A DNA stretch of 64,000 nucleotides from Podocnemis expansa (GCA_007922195.1 ML681994.1:50196018-50260017), one strand, 5' to 3'; numbered from the stretch's first letter, positions 11,671 to 23,243 are shown. Notes: generated by a model from the sequence alone, not told the origin. Numbers and translations: made by a program.

Positions 11671-11832
11671 CTATTTTTAGGGGTTCAGCATTCTGGTCCC
11701 CCTAAAAATAGAAAATGGAGCCAGAATGCTGTGTTCCGAGGCCCACCATTAAAAAATAGTAGGCCCTGGAAGCCAGCATTCTGGCACCATTTTCTATTTT
11801 TAGGGGCCAGAACGCTGAGCCCCTAAAAATAG
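11671..11832. repeat. Inverted repeat whose arms are themselves hairpins
   Basis: Arm 1 (11671-11731, 61 nt) is nearly the reverse complement of arm 2 (11774-11832, 59 nt) across a 42-nt spacer. Each arm also contains its own hairpin: 11671-11711, and 11794-11832 with 14-bp perfect stems (ctatttttaggggc against gcccctaaaaatag). It may be the core of a foldback DNA element; no target duplication was found. Confidence 0.85.
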
Positions 11833-11904
11833 CAAGCCCTGGAACTACGTTCTGCCCCATACCGGCAGGGCAGGGAGTTCTAAAAACTCCACCCCCAGCC
11901 TGAT

Positions 11905-11945
11905 CTCACTGAGCATGCTCAGAAGCTCTGAGCATGCTCAGTGAG
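11905..11945. repeat. 41-bp near-perfect palindrome
   Basis: Two perfect 19-bp arms (ctcactgagcatgctcaga and its complement) are separated by three bases (agc). A third, imperfect copy of the arm follows at about 11958-11980 (ctcactgaacatgctcaga). The core tgagcatgctca is itself a palindrome. Confidence 0.92.
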
Positions 11946-11985
11946 ACCAAAGTCTTGTCTCACTGAACATGCTCAGAGCCTCTGA

Positions 11986-13621
11986 TGTTATGACAATTTT
12001 GGAAGTTTGTTTCATGGCAGGATGATGGCTGACAACTGTAAGGGTATAAAGGGATTTTAGAGAGCAGACCGACCATAACCAAATGAGTAGGGATTGGGGC
12101 AAAAGGTTACAGTATGGTAAATGGATAGTAAGAAAAGGGTGGAGGGGCAGGCAGGCAATTGCCTACGCTTCCTGAAGCATTCTACCTGCAGAAAAAAGAA
12201 GCAGTAAAATGTTGATGAGAGCAGTGACAAGTGGTTCCCAAATGTCTTTATTTGAAGATGTAGCTTGTGCCTCTACTATTCATCCTTCTTGTGCATATAT
12301 ATTATGAGACGTATTTTAATTACATAATTTTATATTTTTCCCATAGTAACCTTGCCTTATTCAGTGCATGGAATGGATGCACAATGGGGTGGAATTAAGG
12401 TTGCAAGTTCAGTTGAAAATCTGACAATTCTTAACTTTCAAGTGTTTGATTTTGCAATCTAAATAATATTCTTTCTGTGTGTAATGGCACTGAAAAGAAC
12501 TCGTTGCATAAGAAAAATATCTCAGCTTCTCAGTTATTAAAAAAAGAAAGCCCAAACCCTCTCGTGAGAAACAGCTGCAAAGATAACACGATATAGTCCA
12601 ACAGTGAAAAACATACTAATTTTATCTCCTTCTGGAAATACCAAAATCAGGTAGGCTTACTGTACAAAAATTAAACTTCCAGTTTCCAAGTTTTTAAACC
12701 GATCTCCTGGTTAAACAAACAAGCAAGCTAACAAACATGCAAATCAAACAAAAACATGAAAGGATATTATCAGTTAATATAGGGGAACAGCTTGATAGGT
12801 TTAAAGTCTTTTATCATAGGGAATATTTTTCTTAGTTCAACCTTTTGATTTACTGTTTTCACATCAATCTTTTCAGCAGGGAGTAATATGTTTTGAAAGA
12901 TGCATCATTTACATTAGGTCCTATGCATACACAAAACAGTGTTGATGTGCAACCTGCTAACAGAGTTGCAGCATAGTTTTTAGTCAGTTGTATTCTTGTC
13001 ACTTATGGTATCTATACAAAAGCTGCTTTGAATGGGATAATTCTCTTAAGAGTTGCTGATCCTTTTTCTAAATTCTTTCACTTGCCTGCAACTACTAATC
13101 AATTCAATATACAATCCTTTATTTAATCTTTTTATTCTTCTGCCAAATATTCCTGCTTAAAGTATAATTTCACTTTACAAATGACCATGTAAAATGGAAC
13201 CTCTTATTCTTTATTTACATTGAGACACATTTGTTTAGGTTCTACCTTTCACTAACTGCACACACAACACAGCTGTGAAGAAGTCCATTCTGTCTTGTGC
13301 ATCGTCAGCAGAACTGTTTACTTACATAGCCTAAAAAATGGGGTTTACCATTTGTTGTTAATACTGGTCAGTCATTCCAGCAGAGCAATGGGGGCTCATG
13401 TAAACACAGTAAAAACTGCAGCATATTCTAATTGGGTTCATTGGTCTTTGCTTCCTTTGCCATCACCTCTTCTTCAGAATGTAGCTGGCAGGGATGGGCA
13501 AAGTCCTAGGAATGTTATCAAGTTTCCATTTACTTTACTCCTGAAAACTGGAAGCTTTCAAGTTGCCAGAAGAATAGGAGGCAAGGTGGGACAAGACTTT
13601 ATGGAGTGCTTCTTTTAACAT
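11986..13621. other. No gene recognised
   Basis: AT-rich sequence with A-rich runs near 12540 and 12720. A 107-codon plus frame (13295-13618) shows no motif or coding bias I can recognise. Confidence 0.55.
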
Positions 13622-14755
13622 GGCTATGTCCACACACAAGCAATAAAATTGATTTAACTGAAATCGATTTAAGTTAAATCAATATAACAATCATTAAATC
13701 AATTTAACTTAAATTGATTGAACAGGTCCCCACCAAAAACCATATCGAACTAGCATGTCCAGGGACAGGACTTGCTAGTTTGATTTAGGAGAGGGGCACC
13801 CTGGGAGGTGTGGCAACATGGCCCCCTGGCTGGGCCATGTTGCCACCCAGTCCCCTGGCTGGCTCTCCCCCAGAAGAGCAGTGGCAGGGGAAAAATTTCC
13901 CCCCCTGGCTCTGTGTTCCTGTAGCCCAGTGGGGGAAGAGACATCCCCCCAAACTGGCTGAAGCCTTGTGGCTCAGCCAGGCATGGGGGAGAAGGGAGCC
14001 CTAGTATGCCTGGCTTCCTGTGCTAGCTGGACAGTGGGGAGAAGGGGTCCCTGCGTGTGTGGCTTCCCTCTGCCCTAGCTGGTTGGTGGGGAGAAGCGAT
14101 CATCATGCACTTGGCTTCTTCTCATGCTAGCCAGGTGGCAGGGGAGGGAGCCCCACGTGCCTGGCTTCCCGCCATGCTAGATGGGCAGTGGGGGGAAGAG
14201 AGCCGGGCCCACAGTGCTCCCTTCTCCTCACCGCCCAGCTAGTGCGGGGGCACCCAGATGCACAGGGATCCCTTCTGCCCACTGCCTGGTTAGTGCAGGG
14301 AGCCAGGTGTAGGGTGTTTCTCCCTCATGGCCCCCTGAGTGTTCTGGGAGCCAGGCTGGGGTGCTTTCTCCCACCACGGGCCCAGCCAGCAGGAGCGGTC
14401 AGGGAGTCCCCTCCCTCCATGGCCAGAGTCCTGTTGCCCTCCCTGGCCAGGGTGTTGATTGTGAGGGGCTTCTTTTCAGGGTGCCATGCACCCTGGGAGG
14501 AAAGTCAGGCCCCTTATATTGGATATATTGTTATATCGATATAACAGGTCCACAGAGGGTTATATCAAAATGACTATTTCAATATAACCCTCATTTCAAT
14601 ATAATATTAGGTTTTATTATATTGATATAATTTTCCTTATTTTGAAATAATGGAGCTTCTTATTTTAAAATAAGAAAATGTCATGTGGACCTAAACTTTT
14701 AAAAATCAAAATAATCAGCATTATTTCGATTTAAAACCTGTGTGTGGACATACCC
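13622..14755. mobile_element. Long palindromic-family element with GC-rich core, copy C
   Basis: Ends ggctatgtccacacac and gtgtgtggacatacc match the TTCGAA family. The subterminal parts are AT-rich (ttgatttaact words left, ttatttcgatttaaaa right). The core (about 13790-14500) is GC-rich and built from repeats of roughly 60 bp around tgcctggcttcc, ctagctgg and cagtgggg. These units read in one orientation to about 14210 and in the opposite orientation afterwards. Closely related to copy H (41194-42259). ORFs here (64-118 codons) are translated repeat, not genes. Confidence 0.82.
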
Positions 14756-16077
14756 CACCTGTCTAGGTTTTACAAGGATCAACCTTTTTTTCTGGGTGCT
14801 CCTCAGTACACTCTGCCAGCAGTCACAAATTCAGAATCGTGCTAGATGTCCTGGTTTTTGTTTTCCTGGGGGTTTTTTTTGGGTGGGGCGGGGTGGTGGG
14901 ACTCATAGGTGATAACCCTGAAGAGGGCTGTGGAACAGTTTGGGAGCTTGGGAATGAGGTAGTGTCAAGAGTTTATCTGAAGGCTAATGGAGAGACTGAG
15001 CTGGGCACAAGAACGTCTAGGATGGTGGCTTGAAGCTATGATGTAGTTAGCAAGGGGATCTGTTTGAATACCCCTGGATTGATAGTGAACCATTAGATGT
15101 ATTTAGTGTTTTATTAGCATAAAGATAGTAAACTGAGAAATATACACTGGATTTAATCCCATACTTCTTGCACTCTCAAAACTCCTATCAAAGACAAGAT
15201 CATATTTTTATAATTGTAAGCATTACATAGAAAAAGAATGCATAGCTTTTTCTTCTGAACATAATTTTGACTCTATGGGTGTTTTTTGCTGCATGATTTT
15301 TAACCTTTTTTAAGGCAATAGCTCCTTAGCTACATCTTAATATATTTTTGTAGTGTTGCTATATGGACTGAAAAAATGAGAATAGTCCCCAAATCCCTTT
15401 AGCCTGTTTCCATGTGAAATGGTACATTTTCTGAGTCTTTGGCAATGAAGCCTTAGATGCATAAAACTGTGAAATACATGAGAAGCTTAAAAGCATCATA
15501 TAAAAAATTGAATCTCCAAATGTATAAAACTCACACCGCACATCATCCTGCTACACATTTAACAGTTTTCCCTGAGCATTAAGCAGCTAGAACTGGAAAG
15601 AAAGATCATGAATATTTTATCTTGAGAGATGAAAAGTAACTATGTCACAAACACAGGACCTTCTGCATTTTTTATTTTGTTTATTCTCTTTTTTGTTTTG
15701 GTTTTTTTGTCCGGATGAATCAGCCTTTTATCTTCCTCAGACTTACTCAATGGGAATCATTTTAGAGGATAATGCTTATTGCTGGGGACAGAGCTCTGCA
15801 GCAGCAAGTTCCCTCATTGATGAACTGAGCTAAGATGGAGCTTGTGACAGTCCCTAGCAGATGTTTGTTTCTGCAGTCAGTAGGGGTTCTGTGAAAAAAT
15901 GCCAAGAAGAGGGAGATCTGAAAATGTAGAGCTGAATGCCAGAAATAAAATGCTGTCTAAACCTTTAGCGCTCTCTTTAGTTGTAATGATGATCTGCAAT
16001 CTTCTGAGTAGGCAAAGCTACAGAAACTAGAGAAGGTAACAAATCTTGGCTTTTCGGTTATGTATTGTTTTGTATTA
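14756..16077. other. No gene recognised
   Basis: AT-rich sequence with a T/G-run near 14870-14900. Short frames only. Confidence 0.6.
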
Positions 16078-16185
16078 CCCTGGTACCTGAGCCTCCAGTG
16101 ATGGACCATGACCCCATTGTGCTCATTGCTGAGCAAAAAGATGGTCCCTGCCCTGAAGAACATACAGTCTAAATATACAAAAAGC
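16078..16185. repeat. Diverged dispersed repeat fragment (unclassified)
   Basis: The words ccccattgtgct and ggtccctgccctgaagaacatacagtctaa match a sequence I recall as common in vertebrate genomes. I cannot name its family with confidence. Confidence 0.4.
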
Positions 16186-16736
16186 AGTGACAGAAGAATA
16201 GAGTGACATGATGGAGTACAATGAAATTAAATTGGTAAGCATGATAGTCAGTGCCTGACAATGGCTAATACCAGAGCTTTAGAGAGACTGTACAGAACAG
16301 GACAATTTTGGAATGATCCCCTATCTTCCATTCTAGACTTCTGGTAATTAGAGGTTTAGGATTGTCGCAAGCATAGGATTGCATTCCTGTCCACCTTAGC
16401 TAATAGCCATTGATGGATCTTGTGTCTGAGACCTTATCTAGTTCTTCTTTTAATCCAATTAAATGTTTGGCATCACAAAGTCCTAAAATGAGTTCCATAG
16501 ATTAACTGTGCATTGAGTCAGAAAAGAAACTTCCACTTTTTTTGTATTAAACCTGATGCCTATTAATTTCCTTCCATGACTTCCTGGTTTTTGTGTTGTG
16601 ATGAAGGGTACGTAACACTAGTCCAGTCACATTCTTTACACCTTTTATGATATTATCTCCCCTCAGATGTCCTTTTAAGCTGAACAGACCTAATCTTTTT
16701 AGTATGGCCTTATATCAAAGCTCTTCCATCCTCTTA

Positions 16737-17108
16737 GGGTATGTCCACACGAGTCTTTTATTTCGAAACAACACTGGTTGTTTCGAAATAAAAAACTCAA
16801 TGTCCACATTCTTATTTCGAAATGACAGGCTCTGTCATTTCGAAATAAGAACTGTCATTTCGAAACAGCTTAAACCCCATTCATTTTGAAACAGCTGTTA
16901 TTTCGAAATGGCTATTTCAAAATAATGCCATTTGGACACGTTGTTTCGAAACAACACCATTGTTTTGAAACAACTGTTTCGAAACAGCATGTCCAAATGG
17001 CCTTATTTCAAAATAACCATTTCAAAATAACAGCTGTTTCGAAAGCAGGCTTTCCCTTAATTCGAATTAACTTATTTCGAAATAATGATGTATGTGTGGG
17101 ACATAGCC
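16737..17108. mobile_element. Palindromic TTCGAA-rich element, copy D
   Basis: Ends gggtatgtccacac and gtgtgggacatagcc. The interior is full of ttatttcgaaat and tgtttcgaaaca words and can fold end to end. It lies in the older minus-strand LINE; the flanks are tta and tca, compatible with a 3-bp duplication plus one change. Non-coding. Confidence 0.87.
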
Positions 17109-17553
17109 TCAGTCATCTTCGTTACCACTTTCCAGTTCTACTGCATCTAGCATTCAAGGTATAGGCACACAATATATTTATATAGTGGCATTGTGGTGTT
17201 TTATCTCTTATTTTCTTTCCCTTTCCTAATAGTTCCTAACATTCTATGTCAGCCATTTTGTTTGCCGCAGTGCACTGAGCAGAAGTTTTCAGAGACATAT
17301 TCAGTGACTTCCAGATCTCTTTCTTAGGTGTCAGCAGCTAATTTAGAACCAACATATATATTTATAATTAGGATTATTTTTTTCAATGTGCATTACTTTG
17401 ATGAATGTTGAATTTCATCTGCCATTTCATTATACAGTTTTGTGATATCTTCCTGCAACTCTTTGCTTTTGGCTTTGGACTTAAATACTCTCGAATATTT
17501 TTGTATTATATGCAAGGTTTGACACCTCACTGTTCAGTTCCTTTTCCAGATTA

Positions 17554-18017
17554 GAATCATAGAATCATAGAATCATAGGGTTGGAAGGGACCTCATAGGT
17601 CATCTAGTCCAACCCCCTGCCAGAGGCAGGACCACTCCCACTTAAACCATCCCAGTCAGGGTTTTGTCCAGCCGGGCCTTAAACACCTCCAAAGATGGAG
17701 ACTCCACCACCTCCCTTGGCAGCTCATTCCAAGACTTCACCACTCTCCTGGTAAAAAAGTTTTTCCTAATATCCAGCCTCGACCCCCCTAACCGCAACTT
17801 GAGACCATTGCTCCTCGTTCTGTCCTCCGTTACTACCGAGAACAGTCGAGCTCCATCTTCCTTAGAGCATCCCTTCAAGTAGTTGAAGGTTGCTATCAAA
17901 TCCCCCCTCAATCTTCTCTTCTGCAGACTAAATAAGCCTAATGCTTCCAGTCTTTCCTCATAGGGCTTGTGCTCTAGCCCTTTAATCATTTTGGTTGCCC
18001 TCCTCAGAACTCTCTCT
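17554..18017 (-). mobile_element. CR1 LINE 3' fragment, minus strand, with AGATTA duplication
   Basis: The copy starts at its 3' end with the gaatcatagaatcatag signature and ggttggaagggacctc. It ends (5' truncated) in the C-terminal RT region. The bases agatta flank it at 17548-17553 and 18018-18023, and removing the insert restores the older LINE. The minus frame 17642-18046 encodes the usual CR1 C-terminus ([40 protein letters not shown]); its first codons come from the host LINE. A minimal, dead copy, but little decayed. Confidence 0.9.
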
Positions 18018-18201
18018 AGATTATTTACGAATGTATTGAACAGCACAGATTCCAGTACTGATTCTTAAGGGATCCCAAATTGTTGTGGTTCCATTTACTT
18101 CCACAACAGGTTATGCTACTTGTGGATTTGTCCCTACCTCCTGTTAACCCCTGCTCAAGAGTGCATCCTAAGATGCAGAGTTACAATTTTGTACTAAAAT
18201 A

Positions 18202-18588
18202 AGCAAGGAGTCCTGTGGCACTTCTCAAGATTAACAAATTTATTTATTGCATGAGCTTTCATGGGAGAAGATCCCATTTTGCCAGACGCTTTGAAGATCA
18301 GGAGCTTACAGAATAGGAGTTAAATAAATGCAGGGAATGTAAGTCATAGGATCAGATCAAACTGTTAGAGCAAATCAAAGCAGTTGTATCTAAACAGTCT
18401 GACCTGATCCCATGACTTACACTTTCCTGGTTTAATTTTCCTCCCATTCTGTAATTTCCCCATCTTCAAAGTGTCTGATGAAGTTCCACAAAAGTTTGTG
18501 CAATAAATAAATTTGTTAGTCTTTAAAAGTGCCACAGGACTCCTTGCTTGTTTTGCAGGACTAGACTAATATGGCTACCTCTTTGGAA
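18202..18588. repeat. Foldback element, Penelope-related ends, about 390 bp
   Basis: Two long arms point at each other. The left arm starts caaggagtcctgtggcac and carries aacaaatttatttattgcatg. The right arm carries aataaatttgttagtc and ends ccacaggactccttg, followed by actaatatggctacctctttgg. The arms also share gtaagtcataggatcaga against its complement. These words recur in five other places here and are typical of turtle-type dispersed repeats. I link them to Penelope-like elements by inference. Confidence 0.7.
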
Positions 18589-18755
18589 TTTTATCCTGTA
18601 CAAAGGATGAGCCATGAAACTTAAAACCACATTCACAAAATCTCTTACTTTTGGTACACACAAGGCAGTGCAAAAATTTGATCATCTTTATAAGGAAGAA
18701 GATTAAGATTGTCTCGATCTGTGTATAACAAAGTCCACATCTGGTCATTCTAGGG

Positions 18756-18933
18756 TAGTGGTTCTCAACCTTTTGTGGCTTGCAACACACTTGGCAGCAC
18801 ATTGTGACTCTACAGGACATACTAGCCCATTTACTTCAGGCCAAATCAAGCCACCTCTGAAGCTCTCCATGAGGCACTTACCACCGTGAGGTGACACAAT
18901 AATGTGTCCCGACACAGTGGTTGAGAACCACTG
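18756..18933. mobile_element. hAT-type MITE, 178 bp
   Basis: Terminal inverted repeats tagtggttctcaacc and ggttgagaaccactg fit the CAGTGGTTCTCAACC ends of hAT elements. Eight bases are duplicated: ttctaggg (18748-18755) and ctctaggg (18934-18941), one mismatch. Non-coding. Confidence 0.9.
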
Positions 18934-18941
18934 CTCTAGGG

Positions 18942-20150
18942 AGTTAATTGTGATTCATATCTCAGCAGGCTATCAGCCACATAATCCTTGTCCTCTTAAA
19001 TCAGGCATAGGAAATACTGAGCCAGAACTCTCCTTGAAGGGACAGCTATCTGGTAGAGATAACAAAGGAAGTAAATAGCTCACTTTCAAAGGTTTAAATG
19101 TTAAAAAAATATTAACACACTATTGCTTACACCTTTTCTTTCAACTTTTCATTTATACTAAATATGCCTCTTTTGAGAGGAATAGATCTGAAGAGGAAGT
19201 TCTCCATCATAGCATTGCACAGAATCATGACATGATACTCTTTTCATAGCTCTGTTAGAATTTACACAAACCAATCCTATTTCTCTTGGTGCATAAACTT
19301 TAGAATATGAAAAATTTCCACAAGCCTTTAAAGTTTTTCTCTCAACATATGTTTATGCCAATAAAATACCACAGAGTATTCTCTACATTATTACATTCAT
19401 GCCCCCTAATCAACACTGAATTGAAAGGTAAAACAGATGGAACTTATTTATTCATGAATTATGCAAAATTGTAGTTTATGAAGTTCCAGCACTTTTATGG
19501 GCAAGTGCACTAATGGATAAGTGGGTGGGCTAAATACTGAAGCTGAACTGATTGCTTTGATTCACTATCTCTGCTTTCAAGTACACCTGTTCTCAATAGT
19601 GATTTTCAGATGGAAAATCTGGTAATCTGGATTAAGATAATATTTTTTTATTCAAACAATGAATGGATCTAAATTTAGATCAGAACAATTTTTTCAGAGG
19701 AAAAAAAGGAAATTCTTTTTCTGCATGGATCTTAGTAACAATAATAAATTTGTATAGAAAGACAAACATACAGATATAGAGTAAATTCTTATATTGTGTG
19801 TTAATGGACAATAGAAGCTGAAAATAAAGGATATAGGGAAAGCATTCCAGCAAACTGCTTAAAATTTTCCAGATTGCATTTAATCAAAACATTTTATTTA
19901 GCTAAAAGTTTGTTTTTATTAAAATTCTTTTTCTCCAAATGAGTGGCTAAAAGACAGTATGCCACTAATTGCATTTGATGCAAAGAAAATATGGAAATAG
20001 GAATGATATGAACTACTGGATGATAGGGCATTCCACTTGATCATTACCCAGCTTTGCTCATTGTAGAAGATGTGACCTATTCCTCCCTGGTAATTTCATA
20101 GGGAAGTCACACCCCCTCATTACATACTTGTAGGGGCAAACTTTATATAG
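18942..20150. other. No gene recognised
   Basis: AT-rich sequence without recognisable coding or repeat content. Confidence 0.6.
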
Positions 20151-20169
20151 CAGATTAACTCTTCAGTAT

Positions 20170-20310
20170 CTCTAGCTCCGGCCCTCAGGCAGAGTGGGGC
20201 AGGCAAAGCAAGCTGTGGCTAGTCATAGGCAGGGTGGGTCAGCAATCCATAGCCCCAGACTCAGGCTGAGTAGGGCAAATAAGCAGTCTCTAGCCCCAGG
20301 TGGAACAAAC
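20170..20310. repeat. Degenerate tandem-like block, about 45-60-bp period
   Basis: The phrase tagccccagactcaggc-gagtaggg-aaagcag recurs in diverged form about three times (near 20178, 20240 and 20290). It could be a minisatellite or part of an LTR. Family not identified. Confidence 0.4.
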
Positions 20311-20636
20311 AGTTTGTTGCCTCTGAGGCTTCATATGCTGGGATGAAGTGATCATCCAGGTGGTGGAGTGGGAATGGGGAAGTGGGATGCTGGCTCACCT
20401 GACACCACTGCATCCCAGCCCAGGGCCCTACCGGTGGCAGAGTAACCTGTCACTTGGTCAGTGGGGCTCTGGCTAAAACTCACTGACAAAGGCTTGAGTG
20501 CAAGTCCAGCTGGACCTAACTCTGCCACCCCTTGGTTACTTCCTCCACACCTGTGCTTGTGTATATGCAGCCAATTGTCATCAGCTGTTCCCTAGGATAC
20601 ACTGCTGGTGATAGCCCTACCAAGTAATTGCTGACT

Positions 20637-21450
20637 GGGTCCACAGGACGTTTTCTTATTTTGAAAGGAGGGAGCTCCTCGTTTCGAAACAAGAGCCCTC
20701 CTTTTGAAACAGCTTAAACCACTTTGGTTTTGAAAGGAGGGTTATTTCAAAACCAGTTGTTTCAAAATAACGCTGTTTGGACATGTTATTTTGAAACAAG
20801 GATTGTTTCAAAATAACAAGGACCTTCCTCTCAAGGTGCCCCTGGGAGGAAGGTCCCCCCCCAGCACGTGGCCAAGGTGCTGAGTGGAGTGCTGGGGGGG
20901 TGGTGGGTGCCCCAGCCGGCTTTCCCCACTGCTTCCCATTGATGGGAGCAGGGGCGGTTGGACACCTCAGCCTCTTCACCCCCCTGCCCCGGGCAAGGGG
21001 AAGTGGGGGAAGCCGGCTGGGGCACCCCTGGGGCTGTGCCCCCCTGGGCTCGGGGGGGCTGCTGCCGGTCCCGCAGACTGGTCAGGGGGGCTGCAGCCAC
21101 CACGGGGTGGCCACTCCATGGGCGGCTCCCTTTGCCACTGGGGCTGCCCCCCAAGCCCAGGGTTCCCCAGGGCGTCCTTCTCCTGTCTGCCGGGGGGCAG
21201 GCAGGAGCTGGGCGCCTCGGGGAATCCCGGGGGCGGGGCACCGCTGGTGCTGCACAACCCCCCCGCCCTTCCCTTAACTCGAAATAGCATGTCCACTGTG
21301 TGGACATGCTATTTCGATTCCCACTTTTTCCTTGTTTCAAAATGTTTTTTTTATTTCGAATTAAGTCTTTTCAAAATAAGGGTGTTATTTCGAAACTACT
21401 TGTTTCAAAATAACCTATTTCGAAACAACCCCTTGTGTGTGGACATAGCC
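20637..21450. mobile_element. Palindromic-family element with GC-rich core, copy E
   Basis: Left end gggtccacag, right end gtgtggacatagcc. TTCGAA-type words flank a GC-rich core (about 20825-21280). The core has its own inverted repeat: ggtgccccagccggctttcc (near 20908) and its complement near 21010-21030. Frames of up to 249 codons cross it on both strands but only translate GC-rich repeat and the TTCGAA words. The core differs from those of copies C and H. Confidence 0.8.
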
Positions 21451-21671
21451 TTCTACTTCTGGTGCAGTGGGCATGACTTCTCTAGCTCTGCCCTCCTGGG
21501 GTTGAGTGGCAGTCCCTCCCTGTCTGTCTCAGAGGAAGGCTATGCCCACTTGCTATGCTTATGTTATCCTCACACAAAAGTACTGCTTAACTTAGTTTAT
21601 TATGTAACTTGGGTTGAGGAAGGCCTTTTCTGATGTAAACAATAGTCATGTTCTTGATGTGGAAAGATTTA

Positions 21672-21977
21672 GGCCTGGTCCACACTTACCAGGAAATTTG
21701 GCAACAGGCAACAGGAGTTAATGCAAGCTACACAGAATAGCTTGGACAACTCCCATCAACTTCTTAACTCCTCTTCTATGCAGTACCTTCACTGTGCTGC
21801 TTCAATGGGAAATGCATTCCTGTAGATGCAGCACTATGTTAATTGCTGGGGTGGTCTTAGTAAATCAACCTCTGGTGACTTTCAGGTTTGATTGATCATG
21901 TCTTCACTGGAACTCAATCAAAGTCAAAAAATGGATCCTGCACTGTCATCAGTGCCTTGGGCAGTGTAGACATAGCC
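21672..21977. mobile_element. Old DNA transposon fossil with GGCC...CACACT ends
   Basis: The left end ggcctggtccacact and right end agtgtagacatagcc are inverted and resemble the ends of the palindromic family, but the interior is ordinary sequence. The tta flank on the left is not repeated on the right. Confidence 0.5.
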
Positions 21978-22198
21978 ACAGGTTCAGATTTAATTTCTCC
22001 ACAATTCAATGCAGTAGCAGAACAAGAAGAAGTTGTAGTAGTCTAATTTACATAGGTTGGAATAAAATAAGTAATTAGACAATACATGTTATAGCTGGAA
22101 GAATAATATTTTACCTTGTTTTGTCTCCTCTTGCAAGCACAAACAGTTCCTAATTCAAGAGAAAAAAAAAAAGATTCAGTGGAAACAATCAATACTTT

Positions 22199-22394
22199 GG
22201 AACAACCAAGAAGTCCTATGACACTTTTAAAGACTAACAAATTTATTTTTCACATGAGCTTTTGTGAGTGAAGTCCCACTTCATCAGATGCCAGAATACT
22301 CATGTGAAAAATAAATTTCTTAGTCTTTAAACGTGCCACAGGACTCCTTGTCCATTTTGGTGAACTAGGCTAACATGGCTACCTCTCTGGAACT
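22199..22394. repeat. Foldback element, Penelope-related, 196 bp
   Basis: The left arm carries gaagtcctatgacacttt and aacaaatttatttttcacatg; the right arm has the complement (aaataaatttcttagtc, ccacaggactccttg), then ctaacatggctacctctctgg. The 12 bases before it (aatcaatacttt) and after it (aatcagtattta) agree at nine positions, which suggests a 12-bp target duplication. Confidence 0.7.
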
Positions 22395-22632
22395 AATCAG
22401 TATTTAGTTGATAGTTATATGGCTATCCAATATTAGGAAAATTAATAACACTTGCTCATCCAGGCTTTAAAGGAGTGAAACAGTAAGAATGAAGACCTGT
22501 GCCAAACTATGCCTTGGTTACTTTTGTGCAATCTGTTGTCCTTAGTGTGATAGTATGTGTGAAAATGACACTGAAATATACCCCATGATTTCATATTTAA
22601 CAAAGAAACTGTGTGAAAAAATTGTTTCTCTA

Positions 22633-23059
22633 CAGCTATGTCTACACACACATTATTATTTTGAAATAAGGATTTTCAAGTGAGTTATTTCGAAATAAAG
22701 TCCTTATTTCGAAATAAGTTAATTTGAATTAAGGGAAAGCCTGCTATTGAAATGGCTGTTATTTCAAAATGGTTATTTCAAAATAAAGCTGTTTGGACAT
22801 GTTGTTTTGAAACAGTTGTTTCGAAACAATGGTGTTGTTTCAAAACAACATGTCCAAACGACCTTATTTCGAAATAACCATTTCAAAATAACAGCTGTTT
22901 TGAAACAATCGGGGTTTAATCTGTTTCAAAACAGCAGTTCTTATTTTGAAAGGACGGGATCTGTCCTTTCAAAATAAGAAAACATCATGTGGACCAAATA
23001 TTTTTTATTTCGAAATAACCAGTGTTATTTCAAAATAAAAGTGCTGTGTAGACATACCC
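22633..23059. mobile_element. Palindromic TTCGAA-rich element, copy F
   Basis: Ends agctatgtctacac and gtgtagacatacc, bordered by TA at 22631-22632 and 23060-23061. The interior has the usual ttatttcgaaataa and gttttgaaaca words. Interior order resembles copies D and J. Non-coding. Confidence 0.85.
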
Positions 23060-23087
23060 TATGTGTTAATGCTTCATTCTATTCACT

Positions 23088-23243
23088 AGTAGCAAAGGGG
23101 TAGCCATGTTAGTCTAGTGCAGCAAAACAAACAAGGAGTCCTGTGGCACTTTTAAAGACTAACAAATTTATTTATTGCAAACTCATGTGATAATAAATAA
23201 ACAAATTTGTTAGTCTTTAGGAGTACCACCAGTCTCCTTGTTT
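23088..23243. repeat. Foldback element with exact 12-bp target duplication
   Basis: The 156-bp unit begins agtagcaaaggggtagccat and has inward-facing caaggagtcctgtggcac and ttgttagtcttta arms. It is flanked by identical attctattcact at 23076-23087 and 23244-23255. The exact duplication shows the whole foldback structure inserted as one unit. Confidence 0.85.

Larger units (their letters stand above)
16200..18150 (-). mobile_element. Old CR1/L3-like LINE, minus strand, with two insertions
   Basis: The sequence reads as a diverged LINE on the minus strand, in three pieces. 16200-16736 holds the 3' portion (tattaatttccttccatgac, tatctcccctcagatgtcc, cttttaagctgaacagacc). 17109-17547 continues the RT region (aatgttgaatttcatctgcc, ttttgtattatatgcaagg). 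18024-18150 adds gtattgaacagcacagattc and gatcccaaattg. Copy D of the palindromic family and a younger CR1 separate these pieces. The order of the pieces is collinear with related LINEs, so this was one insertion. No frame survives. Confidence 0.75.

Noticed and set aside
18202..18588. CRISPR-like or phage attachment repeats
   Set aside because: Repeats are inverted and dispersed in a vertebrate setting; there are no regular spacers and no cas genes.
20656..21633. Long frames (up to 249 codons) on both strands
   Set aside because: They cross the GC-rich core of palindromic copy E and its TTCGAA arms; no domain, no splice context.
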